Shown piece after piece: positions 1 to 7,440 of a stretch of 49,985 nt of DNA; positions within the stretch are counted from its first letter, which is position 1, and each line of letters opens with the position of its first letter. Source of the stretch: Bacillus sp. ISL-55. Its GTDB lineage: Bacteria > Bacillota > Bacilli > Bacillales > Cytobacillaceae. The stretch spans positions 1-49,985 of the forward strand of contig NZ_JAGGQU010000028.1 of NCBI RefSeq assembly GCF_018613155.1. Direction: 5' to 3'. The notes under the pieces are model-generated. The model did not search any database. It saw nothing but the letters and a program-made list of their open reading frames with translations, and had not been told where the DNA came from. Made by a program: the position numbers and the translations under genes.

Positions 1-2
1 TC

Positions 3-44
3 GAGGGGCTAGGCGCTGTAGCTGGATTAAGAAAACCCCTATAG
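3..44 (+). CDS. C-terminal tail of a + strand gene (possibly comER)
   Basis: Only the last 13 codons are inside the window; in frame 3 they read EGLGAVAGLRKPL and stop at TAG 42-44. In Bacillus the gene facing the end of yqeM is comER, a ProC-like reductase encoded against the comE operon, so position suggests comER, but 13 residues cannot prove it. Frame 2 is also open (to a stop at 69). A perfect DnaA-box nonamer (TTATCCACA) lies at 45-53 directly after the stop; as a single box its meaning is unclear. Confidence 0.25.
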   Translation, partial: EGLGAVAGLRKPL

Positions 45-87
45 TTATCCACAACAAAATTATTTTATAATTTCCTCTGCATGTACA

Positions 88-119
88 AGAAAGGCTCCCA
101 AAAACTTGGGTGCCTTTCT
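88..119. terminator. hairpin between convergent genes, end of yqeM
   Basis: The arms AGAAAGGC/GCCTTTCT and CCCAA/TTGGG pair around a short loop with one T-T mismatch. It lies between the stop of the left-hand + strand gene and the stop of yqeM, so it can serve both directions. The T-rich stretch is better on the + strand (TTTCTGATTTATTTC). Confidence 0.6.
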
Positions 120-122
120 GAT

Positions 123-869
123 TTATTTCTTTACCATTGCAAAAAACAACCGCTCAGCTTCTGGCTCGGGGCTTTTAAGTGTATAGTCTCCGGTTACCTC
201 AATACTTTCAAAGCCTGCCTGCGCTAACCATTTTAAATAGGAATCTTCGGGATATGTACGCTGGTAATGCAATTCATCGACTCGGTCATACTTTCCGGAT
301 CCTTCATCCCGGACGAAAAAGGTGAGCTCGTGTTCAACACTGTGAGCGCCTTCTCCCTTGAAGCTATTCCAAATATAAGTGATTTCTTCATCATCCCAGG
401 TAAATGTCGCGTCTGCGAAAATCTGTTCCATTTTATAGATAGAATGAACATCAAACAGGAATAAGCCCCCTTTTTTCAAAAGGCGGGATACCCCTTCAAA
501 TGTCTGGCGGACTGCCAGTTCATCGTCTAAATAATTCAGCGAATCACAAAAGATGCCGATGATATCAAATTCACCTAAGTCATCAAGCTCTGTCATGTCC
601 TGCTGGAAAAATTGTATTGGCAACGATAGCGCCTGAGCTTTCGACTGGGCTACAGAGAGCATATCACTTGATAAATCCGCGCCGGTCACATCAAACCCTT
701 TTTGCGCAAATCTTATAGATAGCTCCCCGGTTCCGCATGCGAGGTCGAGGAGCTTCATTCCGTTCACTTGATATTTCTCTTTGTATGCCTCTACAATCGA
801 AACCCATTCATCATAGGGAACATCCTGCATGAGCTCATCATACAAATAAGCGAACCTTTCGTAAGACAT
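123..869 (-). CDS. yqeM: YqeM, SAM-dependent methyltransferase
   Basis: A 248-residue class I methyltransferase. Motif I for S-adenosylmethionine binding is LLDLACGTGELS near residues 40-51, followed by an acidic residue ending strand 2 (GADLSSDML) and a motif IV-like FDIIGIFCDSLNY. It is the last gene of the yqeG-to-yqeM operon; its ATG shares one base with the TAA of rsfS (TAATG), implying translational coupling. Substrate is not known to me; the link with ribosome-assembly genes suggests an RNA or translation-related target, which is inference only. Confidence 0.9.
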   Translation of the reverse strand: MSYERFAYLYDELMQDVPYDEWVSIVEAYKEKYQVNGMKLLDLACGTGELSIRFAQKGFDVTGADLSSDMLSVAQSKAQALSLPIQFFQQDMTELDDLGEFDIIGIFCDSLNYLDDELAVRQTFEGVSRLLKKGGLFLFDVHSIYKMEQIFADATFTWDDEEITYIWNSFKGEGAHSVEHELTFFVRDEGSGKYDRVDELHYQRTYPEDSYLKWLAQAGFESIEVTGDYTLKSPEPEAERLFFAMVKK

Positions 870-1222
870 TAATTAAGCTCACTCTGCACGTTTTCGATCG
901 GAGCATCTCCCCATAGGCGCTCAAGGTTATAGTAGCTTCGCTCTTCTTTGTGGAAGACATGGACAACAACATCACCGATATCAATCAGCACCCACCTTGC
1001 TTCGTCAAAACCTTCGATTCTCTTAAGATTATATCCCTGCTCTTCTGCTTTTTCCCTGATTTCACGGGCAATTGCCTGTACCTGCTTATCAGAATTCCCG
1101 TGGCAGATGACAAAGTAATCGGCAATCAAAGAGATGCCTTTCATATTCAGTACCATAATATCTTCTGCTCTTTTATCGTCTGCTGCTTTTACTGCTGTTA
1201 TTAATAATTCGCGCTCACTCAT
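869..1222 (-). CDS. rsfS: RsfS, ribosomal silencing factor
   Basis: A 117-residue RsfS/YbeB/Iojap protein (YqeL). The family binds ribosomal protein uL14 on the large subunit and blocks subunit joining when growth slows. Family features visible are VLNMKGISLIADYFVIC and the GDVVVHVFHKEERSYYNLE C-terminal block. An upstream in-frame ATG exists (1264), but the ATG at 1222 (MSERELL) has AGGAGG at proper spacing and gives the family length, so I use it. It sits between yqeK and yqeM. Confidence 0.95.
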   Translation of the reverse strand: MSERELLITAVKAADDKRAEDIMVLNMKGISLIADYFVICHGNSDKQVQAIAREIREKAEEQGYNLKRIEGFDEARWVLIDIGDVVVHVFHKEERSYYNLERLWGDAPIENVQSELN

Positions 1223-1226
1223 TAAA

Positions 1227-1793
1227 TCAACCTCCTGAATTTTGTACGATGCTGTTGTAGGCACTAAATGTATCTGGAAAGACCGGCTGGGTTTTCTTCA
1301 TTAAAAATTGAATTGTATTTTTCATGGATTGAATCAATGCCCTGTCCAAATCATTCTCTGCCAATTCCCTGACTTCTTCCACTCCTGGAAAATGGCGGCC
1401 TGGCTCAATATAATCAGCCAGATAGATGACTTTATCAAGAAGCGTCATGCCAACCCTTCCTGAAGTATGGTAACGGATTGCATCAAGAATTTCCTTGTCG
1501 TCGATTCCCGCTTCCGTTTCTGCGAGAAATGCCCCGACCGGCGCATGCCAGAGCTCACTGTTAAACTCAAGCAAGATTGCAGGCATTTTTTGTTCCTCAA
1601 TGATTTGTCTCATCTCATCCTTGGGCCGGAATTTAGCATAATCATGAAAAATGGCAGCCAGTTCCGCTTTCTTGATATCCGCTCCATATTTCCCGGCCAG
1701 CTTGATGGCTGTCTCCATCACACCAAGAGTATGCTGATAGCGGTGTTCAGTTAGTTGTGGCTTCACAATCTGAAGTGCTTGTTCACGTTCCAT
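1227..1793 (-). CDS. yqeK: YqeK, HD-domain Ap4A hydrolase
   Basis: An HD-superfamily phosphohydrolase of about 188 residues. The metal site is visible as H(YQHTLGV), HD (IFHDYAK), a later H (LWHAPVGA) and RYHTSG...DKVIYLADYIEPGR. YqeK proteins cleave diadenosine tetraphosphate symmetrically to two ADP; that is family knowledge. The ATG at 1793 is preferred because GAGGAG lies about 10 bases upstream; the ATG at 1802 would be one base from it. The start lies inside the end of nadD, so the two are coupled. Confidence 0.92.
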   Translation of the reverse strand: MEREQALQIVKPQLTEHRYQHTLGVMETAIKLAGKYGADIKKAELAAIFHDYAKFRPKDEMRQIIEEQKMPAILLEFNSELWHAPVGAFLAETEAGIDDKEILDAIRYHTSGRVGMTLLDKVIYLADYIEPGRHFPGVEEVRELAENDLDRALIQSMKNTIQFLMKKTQPVFPDTFSAYNSIVQNSGG

Positions 1794-2352
1794 ATAAACC
1801 ATGCTCCTCTATATAAACCCTAACCGGATCGGGCAGCAGATAGCGTATGCTTCGGCCGTCCCTCACTCTTTCTCTAATCATACTTGAAGAGATATCCATT
1901 TGCGGTGTCTCTGCATAAAGAATATCATACGGTGTTTCAGTACTGTATGATGGCCTGCTGACACCCACAAACTTGACCATTTTCATTAATTCATCTATTT
2001 TATGCCATTTGGGCAGATATTCAACCATATCCCCACCAATGATAAAGTGGAAGTCGGTTTCTTTATACATATCTTTTAATATTTTCATCGTTTCATACGT
2101 GTAAGATCGGCCGCTTCTCTCAAGTTCTGCTTTCTCAATCCTGAATTGCTTGTTATCAGCGAGCGCAAGTTCAAGCATAGCCAGCCTGTCTGAATGGCTG
2201 ATGGGCTCGTCTACAGTTTTATGCGGCGGCACCTGATTTGGCATGAACCAAACCTCATCAAGTCCATAAGCATGTAACACTTCATTGGCAATAACTAAAT
2301 GTCCGTTATGCGGCGGGTTGAAGGTTCCGCCTAAAATGCCGACTTTTTTCAA
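1783..2352 (-). CDS. nadD: NadD, nicotinate-nucleotide adenylyltransferase
   Basis: This 189-residue enzyme joins nicotinate mononucleotide and ATP to deamido-NAD, the step before NAD synthetase. The nucleotidyltransferase signature GGTFNPPHNGHL is at residues 9-20 and the second ATP motif, ISSSMIRERV, is near the C terminus. Length matches the family. It lies 18 bases after yhbY and its end overlaps the start of yqeK. Confidence 0.97.
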   Translation of the reverse strand: MKKVGILGGTFNPPHNGHLVIANEVLHAYGLDEVWFMPNQVPPHKTVDEPISHSDRLAMLELALADNKQFRIEKAELERSGRSYTYETMKILKDMYKETDFHFIIGGDMVEYLPKWHKIDELMKMVKFVGVSRPSYSTETPYDILYAETPQMDISSSMIRERVRDGRSIRYLLPDPVRVYIEEHGLYGT

Positions 2353-2370
2353 ACAGGCACCTCCCAGTAT

Positions 2371-2664
2371 TTATCTTGGAAGAACGATTTGCTTATTTTC
2401 CCGGGACTCTTTATATAGAACAATGGTATTACCAATTACCTGGACAAGCTCTGCCTTTGCACCGCGAGAGAGCTGTTCAGCCACAGTATCCTTATCCTCA
2501 TCACAGTTCTGCAGGATGCTTACCTTAATCAACTCTCTTGCTTCCAGCACATCTGCGATTTGCTTAATCATATTTTCATTTACCCCACCTTTTCCAACTT
2601 GAAAAATTGGAGTAAGATGATGGGCTTTCGATCTTAAAAAACTTTTCTGCTTACCTGTTAACAT
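2371..2664 (-). CDS. yhbY: YhbY/YqeI, CRM-domain RNA-binding protein
   Basis: A 97-residue CRM-fold protein. It opens MLTGKQKSFLRSKAHHL and carries the GKGGVNENM loop that stands for the GXXG RNA-binding loop of the fold. The family associates with pre-50S particles. It follows aroE by 3 bases and precedes nadD, with yqeH upstream, so ribosome-assembly and metabolic genes are mixed in one operon. Confidence 0.93.
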   Translation of the reverse strand: MLTGKQKSFLRSKAHHLTPIFQVGKGGVNENMIKQIADVLEARELIKVSILQNCDEDKDTVAEQLSRGAKAELVQVIGNTIVLYKESRENKQIVLPR

Positions 2665-2667
2665 ATG

Positions 2668-3498
2668 TTAACCTCCTAAATTTCTTAAAACATTCATTTC
2701 CATTCTATCAACGTCAGGAAAAATCCCTGTCCATATCTCAAAAGCAAGCGCTCCCTGGAACACAAACATTCCTACACCATTCTGGACAGCAGCTCCCATT
2801 CTGGAGGCTTCTTTTAAAAACTTTGTTTGCAATGGATTATAAATTATATCACTAACTATTGTATTTGGGGTGATGTTTTCTGGAGACAGCGGCAAATTTT
2901 CTGTATCAGGCACCATACCAATAGAAGTTGTCTGGATGATTAGCTGATATTCAGCAAGTGACTTTTCAGCCGCCTCCCGCCCAATAACTTTTGATTCCAC
3001 TTTGAAAGGGCAAGAGTTGACAAGCTCTTCAGCCTTTTCGGGAGTGCGGTTATACAGGTCAATACGCTCGATCCCGGCCTGGGCCATCGAAAAGTAAATG
3101 GCTCTCGAAGCTCCACCTGCACCAATAATCAAAGCTGATCTTGAACAAAGATCAGCATCCATATATTCAAGCCCTTTAACAAAGCCTGGGCCATCAGTAT
3201 TATAGCCTACCAGAAGGCCATTTTCATTTTTGACTGTGTTGACTGCTCCTATTGCCATTGCCAAAGGATCGACTTTATCCAGGTGAGGGATGATATCTGT
3301 CTTATGCGGAATTGTTACATTGAACCCACTCACACCTATCGCTTTCAAGCCTTTCACAGCATCCGGAAGATTATCTTTGCTCACATGGAATGGCAAATAA
3401 ACCGCATCTATTCCATAAAAATCAAATAAATCATTGTGCATGGCAGGAGACATTGAATGAGCGATAGGATCCCCGATGACACCGAACAATTTTTTCAT
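2668..3498 (-). CDS. aroE: AroE, shikimate dehydrogenase
   Basis: A 276-residue NADPH-dependent shikimate dehydrogenase, reducing 3-dehydroshikimate to shikimate. The shikimate-binding SMSPAMHN is at residues 15-22, the catalytic lysine is in IPHKTDI, the substrate Asp in NTDGPGF, and the nucleotide-binding loop is GAGGASRAI. The C-terminal QGALAFEIWTG is typical. It follows yqeH by 49 bases. Confidence 0.97.
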   Translation of the reverse strand: MKKLFGVIGDPIAHSMSPAMHNDLFDFYGIDAVYLPFHVSKDNLPDAVKGLKAIGVSGFNVTIPHKTDIIPHLDKVDPLAMAIGAVNTVKNENGLLVGYNTDGPGFVKGLEYMDADLCSRSALIIGAGGASRAIYFSMAQAGIERIDLYNRTPEKAEELVNSCPFKVESKVIGREAAEKSLAEYQLIIQTTSIGMVPDTENLPLSPENITPNTIVSDIIYNPLQTKFLKEASRMGAAVQNGVGMFVFQGALAFEIWTGIFPDVDRMEMNVLRNLGG

Positions 3499-3547
3499 TA
3501 ACGTCTCCCACCCTTTCTTTTTGACTTGATCCTGCTAACAACGGTTC

Positions 3548-4651
3548 CTAAATAAGTGACCTTCTCAGCATTACATGAACGCCTTTAGGGACATGTGCCG
3601 CGATTTTTGCGCCCGCATCATTGACCGTTATCCAGCCAAGCCCTGAAAATACTACATCGGTTTTGGCTTCCTTAATAGTGAACTCATGTCGGACAAGTTC
3701 AGGGAATTCATCCATCTGCTCACGCCGCGGCGGTGTCAGCAGCTCACCTGCATGATTCTTATACAGCTCATCCGCCTTTTCAAGCTTTGTCCGATGAATG
3801 TTGATTTCATTCGGCACATAGCATGAAAAAGACCTTCTGCCGCCTGATATATAATCGAAACGTGCGAGACCGCCGAAAAACAGTGTCTGCTCTTCATTCA
3901 ATTGGTACACCTTCGGCTTGATTTCTTTTTTAGGAGTGATGAACTTCAAATCACGCTTATCCACGTAGTGCGCCATCTGATGATGGTTGATGATGCCCGG
4001 TGTATCGACAATCGCTTTTCCGTCCTCAAGCGGTATTTCTATCATGTCAAGTGTAGTACCCGGAAAGTGAGAAGTGGTGATGATATCACCTTCCCCTGTC
4101 ACTTCCTTGATGATTCTATTGATAAAAGTAGATTTCCCTACATTTGTACAGCCTACAATATAAACGTCCTTGCCATCGCGATATTCATCTATTGCCGCAG
4201 CAGCTTCCCTGATATTATACCCTTTTGCAGCACTAACGAGGGATACATCAATCGGATTGAGTCCCAAATCCCTGGATTCTTTCTTCATCCAGTCAATCAA
4301 TTTTCTTTGTTTGACCGATTTAGGTACCAGATCAGCTTTATTGCCGATCAATAATACTGGATTTTTCCCGGCAAAACGCTGGATGCCTGGCAGCCAGCTC
4401 CCATTGAAGTCAAAAATATCAACAATCTTGACAATCAGGGCATCCCTGCTGCTAAGCTCGTTCAATATTTTTAAAAAGTCGTCATCCGTCAGGCTAACAT
4501 CCTGGATCTCATTATAATTTTTCAAGCGGAAGCATCTCTGGCATACGACAACTTCTTTTTCTAATGAAGAGGCCGGAGCATACCCTAATTCCTCTGGATT
4601 TTCCGTCTGGATTTTCACACCACAGCCTGTACAGTTAAATTGCTCACTCAA
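3548..4651 (-). CDS. yqeH: YqeH, circularly permuted ribosome-assembly GTPase
   Basis: A 367-residue GTPase needed for 30S assembly. The N terminus carries a zinc finger (CTGCG and CQRC). The GTPase motifs are in permuted order: G4 NKAD (about residue 104) comes before the P-loop GCTNVGKST (about 167) and G3 DTPG (about 217), the hallmark of the YqeH/YlqF/RsgA group. The stop lies 49 bases before aroE and the start only 3 bases after the end of yqeG. Confidence 0.96.
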   Translation of the reverse strand: MSEQFNCTGCGVKIQTENPEELGYAPASSLEKEVVVCQRCFRLKNYNEIQDVSLTDDDFLKILNELSSRDALIVKIVDIFDFNGSWLPGIQRFAGKNPVLLIGNKADLVPKSVKQRKLIDWMKKESRDLGLNPIDVSLVSAAKGYNIREAAAAIDEYRDGKDVYIVGCTNVGKSTFINRIIKEVTGEGDIITTSHFPGTTLDMIEIPLEDGKAIVDTPGIINHHQMAHYVDKRDLKFITPKKEIKPKVYQLNEEQTLFFGGLARFDYISGGRRSFSCYVPNEINIHRTKLEKADELYKNHAGELLTPPRREQMDEFPELVRHEFTIKEAKTDVVFSGLGWITVNDAGAKIAAHVPKGVHVMLRRSLI

Positions 4652-4654
4652 ATT

Positions 4655-5176
4655 TTAGTCCTCCCAATTCAGCTTTCCTTGTTTCCTGAACCAATTTAAT
4701 ATTCTTCTTTCTACTTTCCTGTTGAATCTAGTCACAAACCCATCCGTCTGGGCAACCGGAACAACGAGAATCGTATGGAAGCCGCTTCTGTTGCCGCCAA
4801 GTACATCAGTTAAAAGCTGGTCACCAATCACGACCGTTTCTTCTTTTCGCAATCCCATTTGCTTTAATGCTTTATTAAATGCAGTAGTCATCGGTTTCCT
4901 CGCTTGAAATATAAAGGGTATTCTAAGCGGATCAGAAAATGACCTGACTCTTTTTTCATTATTATTTGAAACAATTGTTACGAGTATTTCATTTTTCCTC
5001 ATATTATCAAACCACTCAATGAGCTTTGGGGTCGCAAGCGGACGATCCCACTCAACGAGTGTGTTATCAAGATCTGTTATAATGCCCTTCACACCTTTGT
5101 CTTTTAGGCTTTCGGGCGTGATTTCAAATATACTTTTCACATGCTGGTCCGGCAAAAAATGCTTTAGCAATTTCAT
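4655..5176 (-). CDS. yqeG: YqeG, HAD-family phosphatase
   Basis: A 173-residue HAD IIIA-type phosphatase. Motif I is DLDNTLVEWD (nucleophile and acid Asp), motif II is the TIVSNNN segment and motif IV is VIGDQLLTDVLGG. Substrate in Bacillus is unknown to me; the relative in mitochondria (PTPMT-like/Gep4) dephosphorylates phosphatidylglycerophosphate, which is not evidence for this copy. It is the first gene of the minus-strand operon, with GAGGTG before its ATG. Confidence 0.9.
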   Translation of the reverse strand: MKLLKHFLPDQHVKSIFEITPESLKDKGVKGIITDLDNTLVEWDRPLATPKLIEWFDNMRKNEILVTIVSNNNEKRVRSFSDPLRIPFIFQARKPMTTAFNKALKQMGLRKEETVVIGDQLLTDVLGGNRSGFHTILVVPVAQTDGFVTRFNRKVERRILNWFRKQGKLNWED

Positions 5177-5379
5177 TACACCTCATTAATTAAATTCCTA
5201 ACATACCGTTAACATCATACCCAATTTAATCCTCGTATTCAAAACAAACATTTGAATGGATAGGAAATAATGAAAAATACCGGTTAAAGGTCGACAAAAA
5301 CACCATTTATTCCTTCAACTTCAACTTTTTTTAAAATATTCCAAAAAACTTTTCGACAAAATCCAACGTTTTCCAATCC

Positions 5380-5478
5380 TGTGGATAACATTATTCACAT
5401 AACACACATTGATTTTATTAATAATTTCCCATTTATAAACAAATTAATCACAGGTTATCCACTGCCAACTGTGGATAA
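5380..5478. promoter_or_regulatory. DnaA-box cluster upstream of sda
   Basis: Four DnaA-type nonamers occur here: TGTGGATAA at 5380-5388 and 5470-5478 (perfect), TTATTCACA at 5391-5399 (fits TTWTNCACA) and TTATCCACT at 5455-5463 (one mismatch). The last two form an inverted pair just upstream of the -35 of sda. In B. subtilis DnaA controls sda transcription, so the site fits its neighbour. The rest of the gap 5177-5379 shows no gene or clear motif to me. Confidence 0.85.
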
Positions 5479-5487
5479 TTAGAACAG

Positions 5488-5516
5488 TTGTTCTCCGTGT
5501 TTCATTCTGCTAGAGT
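5488..5516 (+). promoter_or_regulatory. candidate SigA promoter of sda
   Basis: TTGTTC (5488-5493) and TAGAGT (5511-5516) are separated by 17 bases, a SigA-like arrangement. It lies 9 bases after the last DnaA box and 80 bases before the sda start. Confidence 0.6.
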
Positions 5517-5595
5517 AGGGGTAGAACGAATTAACTTACAATTATATGCAATTAACATCTGTTTTAGAAGATCCTTTTGGGGGTGAATGACTGGA

Positions 5596-5736
5596 ATGCG
5601 TAAACTGTCGGACGAGCTGTTGATCGAGTCTTATTTTAAAGCAAGAGAATTGAATTTAAGTTATGAATTTATTCGTTTGATTGAAACGGAAATCCACCGG
5701 CGTTCATTATCTAACCGAATAAAAGCCTCATCCTGA
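5596..5736 (+). CDS. sda: Sda, sporulation checkpoint inhibitor
   Basis: A 46-residue protein beginning [16 protein letters not shown] and ending RIKASS. It closely resembles B. subtilis Sda (46 residues), the helical-hairpin inhibitor of sensor kinases KinA and KinB that blocks sporulation when replication initiation is disturbed. GGGGGTGA lies at good spacing from ATG 5596; an in-frame ATG at 5587 is too close to that site and would add three residues not found in the family. Promoter with DnaA boxes upstream, terminator directly downstream: a single-gene unit. Confidence 0.96.
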   Translation: MRKLSDELLIESYFKARELNLSYEFIRLIETEIHRRSLSNRIKASS

Positions 5737-5737
5737 C

Positions 5738-5761
5738 AGCCCCTAAAAGGGCTTTTTTTTT
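5738..5761 (+). terminator. sda terminator
   Basis: AGCCC and GGGCT pair around CTAAAA, followed by nine T residues; it begins directly after the sda stop. Confidence 0.85.
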
Positions 5762-5786
5762 GTTAAACGGAATAGAAAAGGATAAA

Positions 5787-5807
5787 GGCACAGCTTCAGC
5801 CTGTGCC
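5787..5807 (-). terminator. psd terminator
   Basis: GGCACAG/CTGTGCC hairpin with a 7-base loop just after the psd stop on the minus strand, followed by TTTATCCTTTT. The T-run is interrupted, so efficiency is uncertain. Confidence 0.65.
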
Positions 5808-5816
5808 CCTCGCTTT

Positions 5817-6605
5817 TCATCCTTGTCTATTTAATGTGCCGATTTTCTCGCCATATTTTATATGGTATGGAGGAGTAATTTGCGGCAGCAGGTTCATAGT
5901 GTCTTTTTCGAACAGCAGGACTACAGTCGAACCGAAGGTGAAGTATGCCATTTGATCACCTTTCTCCAGTTTCGTTCCACCATGTGTTGTTTCAATCGAA
6001 TTGACAAACATGGCGCCTACCTTAATAACAGCTGCCATACCCACTTCGTGCCTGATTTCAGTGATTTTACGGTAGTTTTTAGATAATGGGTAGTTTCCAT
6101 ATTTCAATCCCATCTTATTGACAGGGTACGACTTCATGCCCAATGTCCACTGATTGATTACCTCACCAGTTACCGGGCTGTGAATTTGGTGGTAATGGCT
6201 TGGACTCAGATAAAAGATCATATAAGTACCCTGCTCGTACCTGGCCATCGCTTCGTCACTTCCGAGCATCTCAGAAATAGAATAAACCTTTCCCTTTACA
6301 AGGATCGTTTTATCAGCCTCGATTTGTCCAATCTCTTCGATTACTGAATCTACTGGACTAACAACTGACAATGGATCCTCATCTATTCTCCTTGCACCTT
6401 CTTTAAGATTCCTGATGAAAAATTGATGGAGATTTTCATATTCCCCGATTGGCTTCTCCATTTCCTCCTGGTTGATGTTATACGTTTTAGCAAATGAAGG
6501 AATAATTCTTTTGCTGCTATTGGATTTTGCGAATTTATGCAAAATGGCCGAAGTCCACTTCCCATTTGTCAATTCTATAAGCAAGCGGTATATAGATTGG
6601 AACAA
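5817..6605 (-). CDS. psd: Psd, phosphatidylserine decarboxylase
   Basis: A 262-residue proenzyme that converts phosphatidylserine to phosphatidylethanolamine at the membrane. Visible active-site parts are the Asp in SPVDSVIEE, the His in HYHQIHSPVTG, and the self-cleavage serine in FTFGSTVVLLFE, where the serine becomes the pyruvoyl group of the small subunit (family knowledge). The residue before GST is Phe, where many enzymes have Leu. It is divergent from pssA, which makes its substrate. Confidence 0.95.
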   Translation of the reverse strand: MFQSIYRLLIELTNGKWTSAILHKFAKSNSSKRIIPSFAKTYNINQEEMEKPIGEYENLHQFFIRNLKEGARRIDEDPLSVVSPVDSVIEEIGQIEADKTILVKGKVYSISEMLGSDEAMARYEQGTYMIFYLSPSHYHQIHSPVTGEVINQWTLGMKSYPVNKMGLKYGNYPLSKNYRKITEIRHEVGMAAVIKVGAMFVNSIETTHGGTKLEKGDQMAYFTFGSTVVLLFEKDTMNLLPQITPPYHIKYGEKIGTLNRQG

Positions 6606-6791
6606 TACTCTTACCTCCGATTATTATTTGAGTGTTTGCTCAGATGAAATTTTGTTTTGCGGGATTTAATCTGAAATTTCGAAAACTATCAAAAGAAATC
6701 TTTACGAAATAGCATAATCAGCTTAGAATTATATATTATTATATAATAACCCATTGTGCTAGTTCCCTTTTCCCACATAAGGAGTGAAATT

Positions 6792-7331
6792 ATGTTTTTA
6801 CACGATGTACTCGACTCTACTCGTAAGAAAGTAAAATCCCAGACAGCCAATCTTCTGACATTGGCGAATCTTGCGCTAGGTGGATTTGCGATAATTGTTG
6901 CCATTCATGACAACCTGAATTTAAGCCTTTTATTGATTTTCATTGCCGCCCTAGCGGATCGATTTGACGGTATGGTTGCAAGAAAGCTTAATATAGAATC
7001 AGAACTTGGAAAGCAGCTGGATTCCATGAGTGATATTATATCATTTGGAGTTGCACCTGCATTATTAATCTACCAGGGAATTTTATCCGATTTCGGTGCT
7101 CCCGGAGCCTTCTTCATCGTTTTTTACATAGGCTGCGGCGCCTTCCGGCTGGCACGATTCAATATCACCGAGAACACCGGCTATTTCACAGGTTTGCCAA
7201 TCACAGCAGCAGGAGTGCTGGCAACGCTAAGCTTCCTGGCCATTCCCCACTTACCGCCTCAGACTTTCCTGTTCATTATGATGACTCTTAGCCTGCTTAT
7301 GGTCAGTCCATTCAAGTTGAGAAAAGTATAA
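6792..7331 (+). CDS. pssA: PssA, CDP-diacylglycerol-serine O-phosphatidyltransferase
   Basis: A 179-residue membrane enzyme that makes phosphatidylserine from CDP-diacylglycerol and serine. The CDP-alcohol phosphatidyltransferase signature DG(x2)AR(x8)G(x3)D(x3)D is seen as DRFDGMVARKLNIESELGKQ and the following LDSMSD. Several hydrophobic segments follow. The ATG at 6792 (MFLHDVL) has AAGGAGTGA upstream; the in-frame ATG at 6756 lacks this. Psd, encoded divergently 187 bases away, uses its product. In B. subtilis the two are in one operon, so the split arrangement is different. Confidence 0.95.
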   Translation: MFLHDVLDSTRKKVKSQTANLLTLANLALGGFAIIVAIHDNLNLSLLLIFIAALADRFDGMVARKLNIESELGKQLDSMSDIISFGVAPALLIYQGILSDFGAPGAFFIVFYIGCGAFRLARFNITENTGYFTGLPITAAGVLATLSFLAIPHLPPQTFLFIMMTLSLLMVSPFKLRKV

Positions 7332-7357
7332 AACCCAGCCTGGATGGCTGGGTTTTT
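7332..7357. terminator. pssA terminator, probably bidirectional
   Basis: AACCCAGCC and GGCTGGGTT pair around TGGAT with T-rich sequence on both sides; it lies between the convergent pssA and pepF. Confidence 0.85.
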
Positions 7358-7440
7358 GCATGATTATTTGTATTCAACCCTGACCCACTTACGGACCGAG
7401 CTTACTGTTTGCTGAGTCTCTCTACTGGAAAACAGTACTT

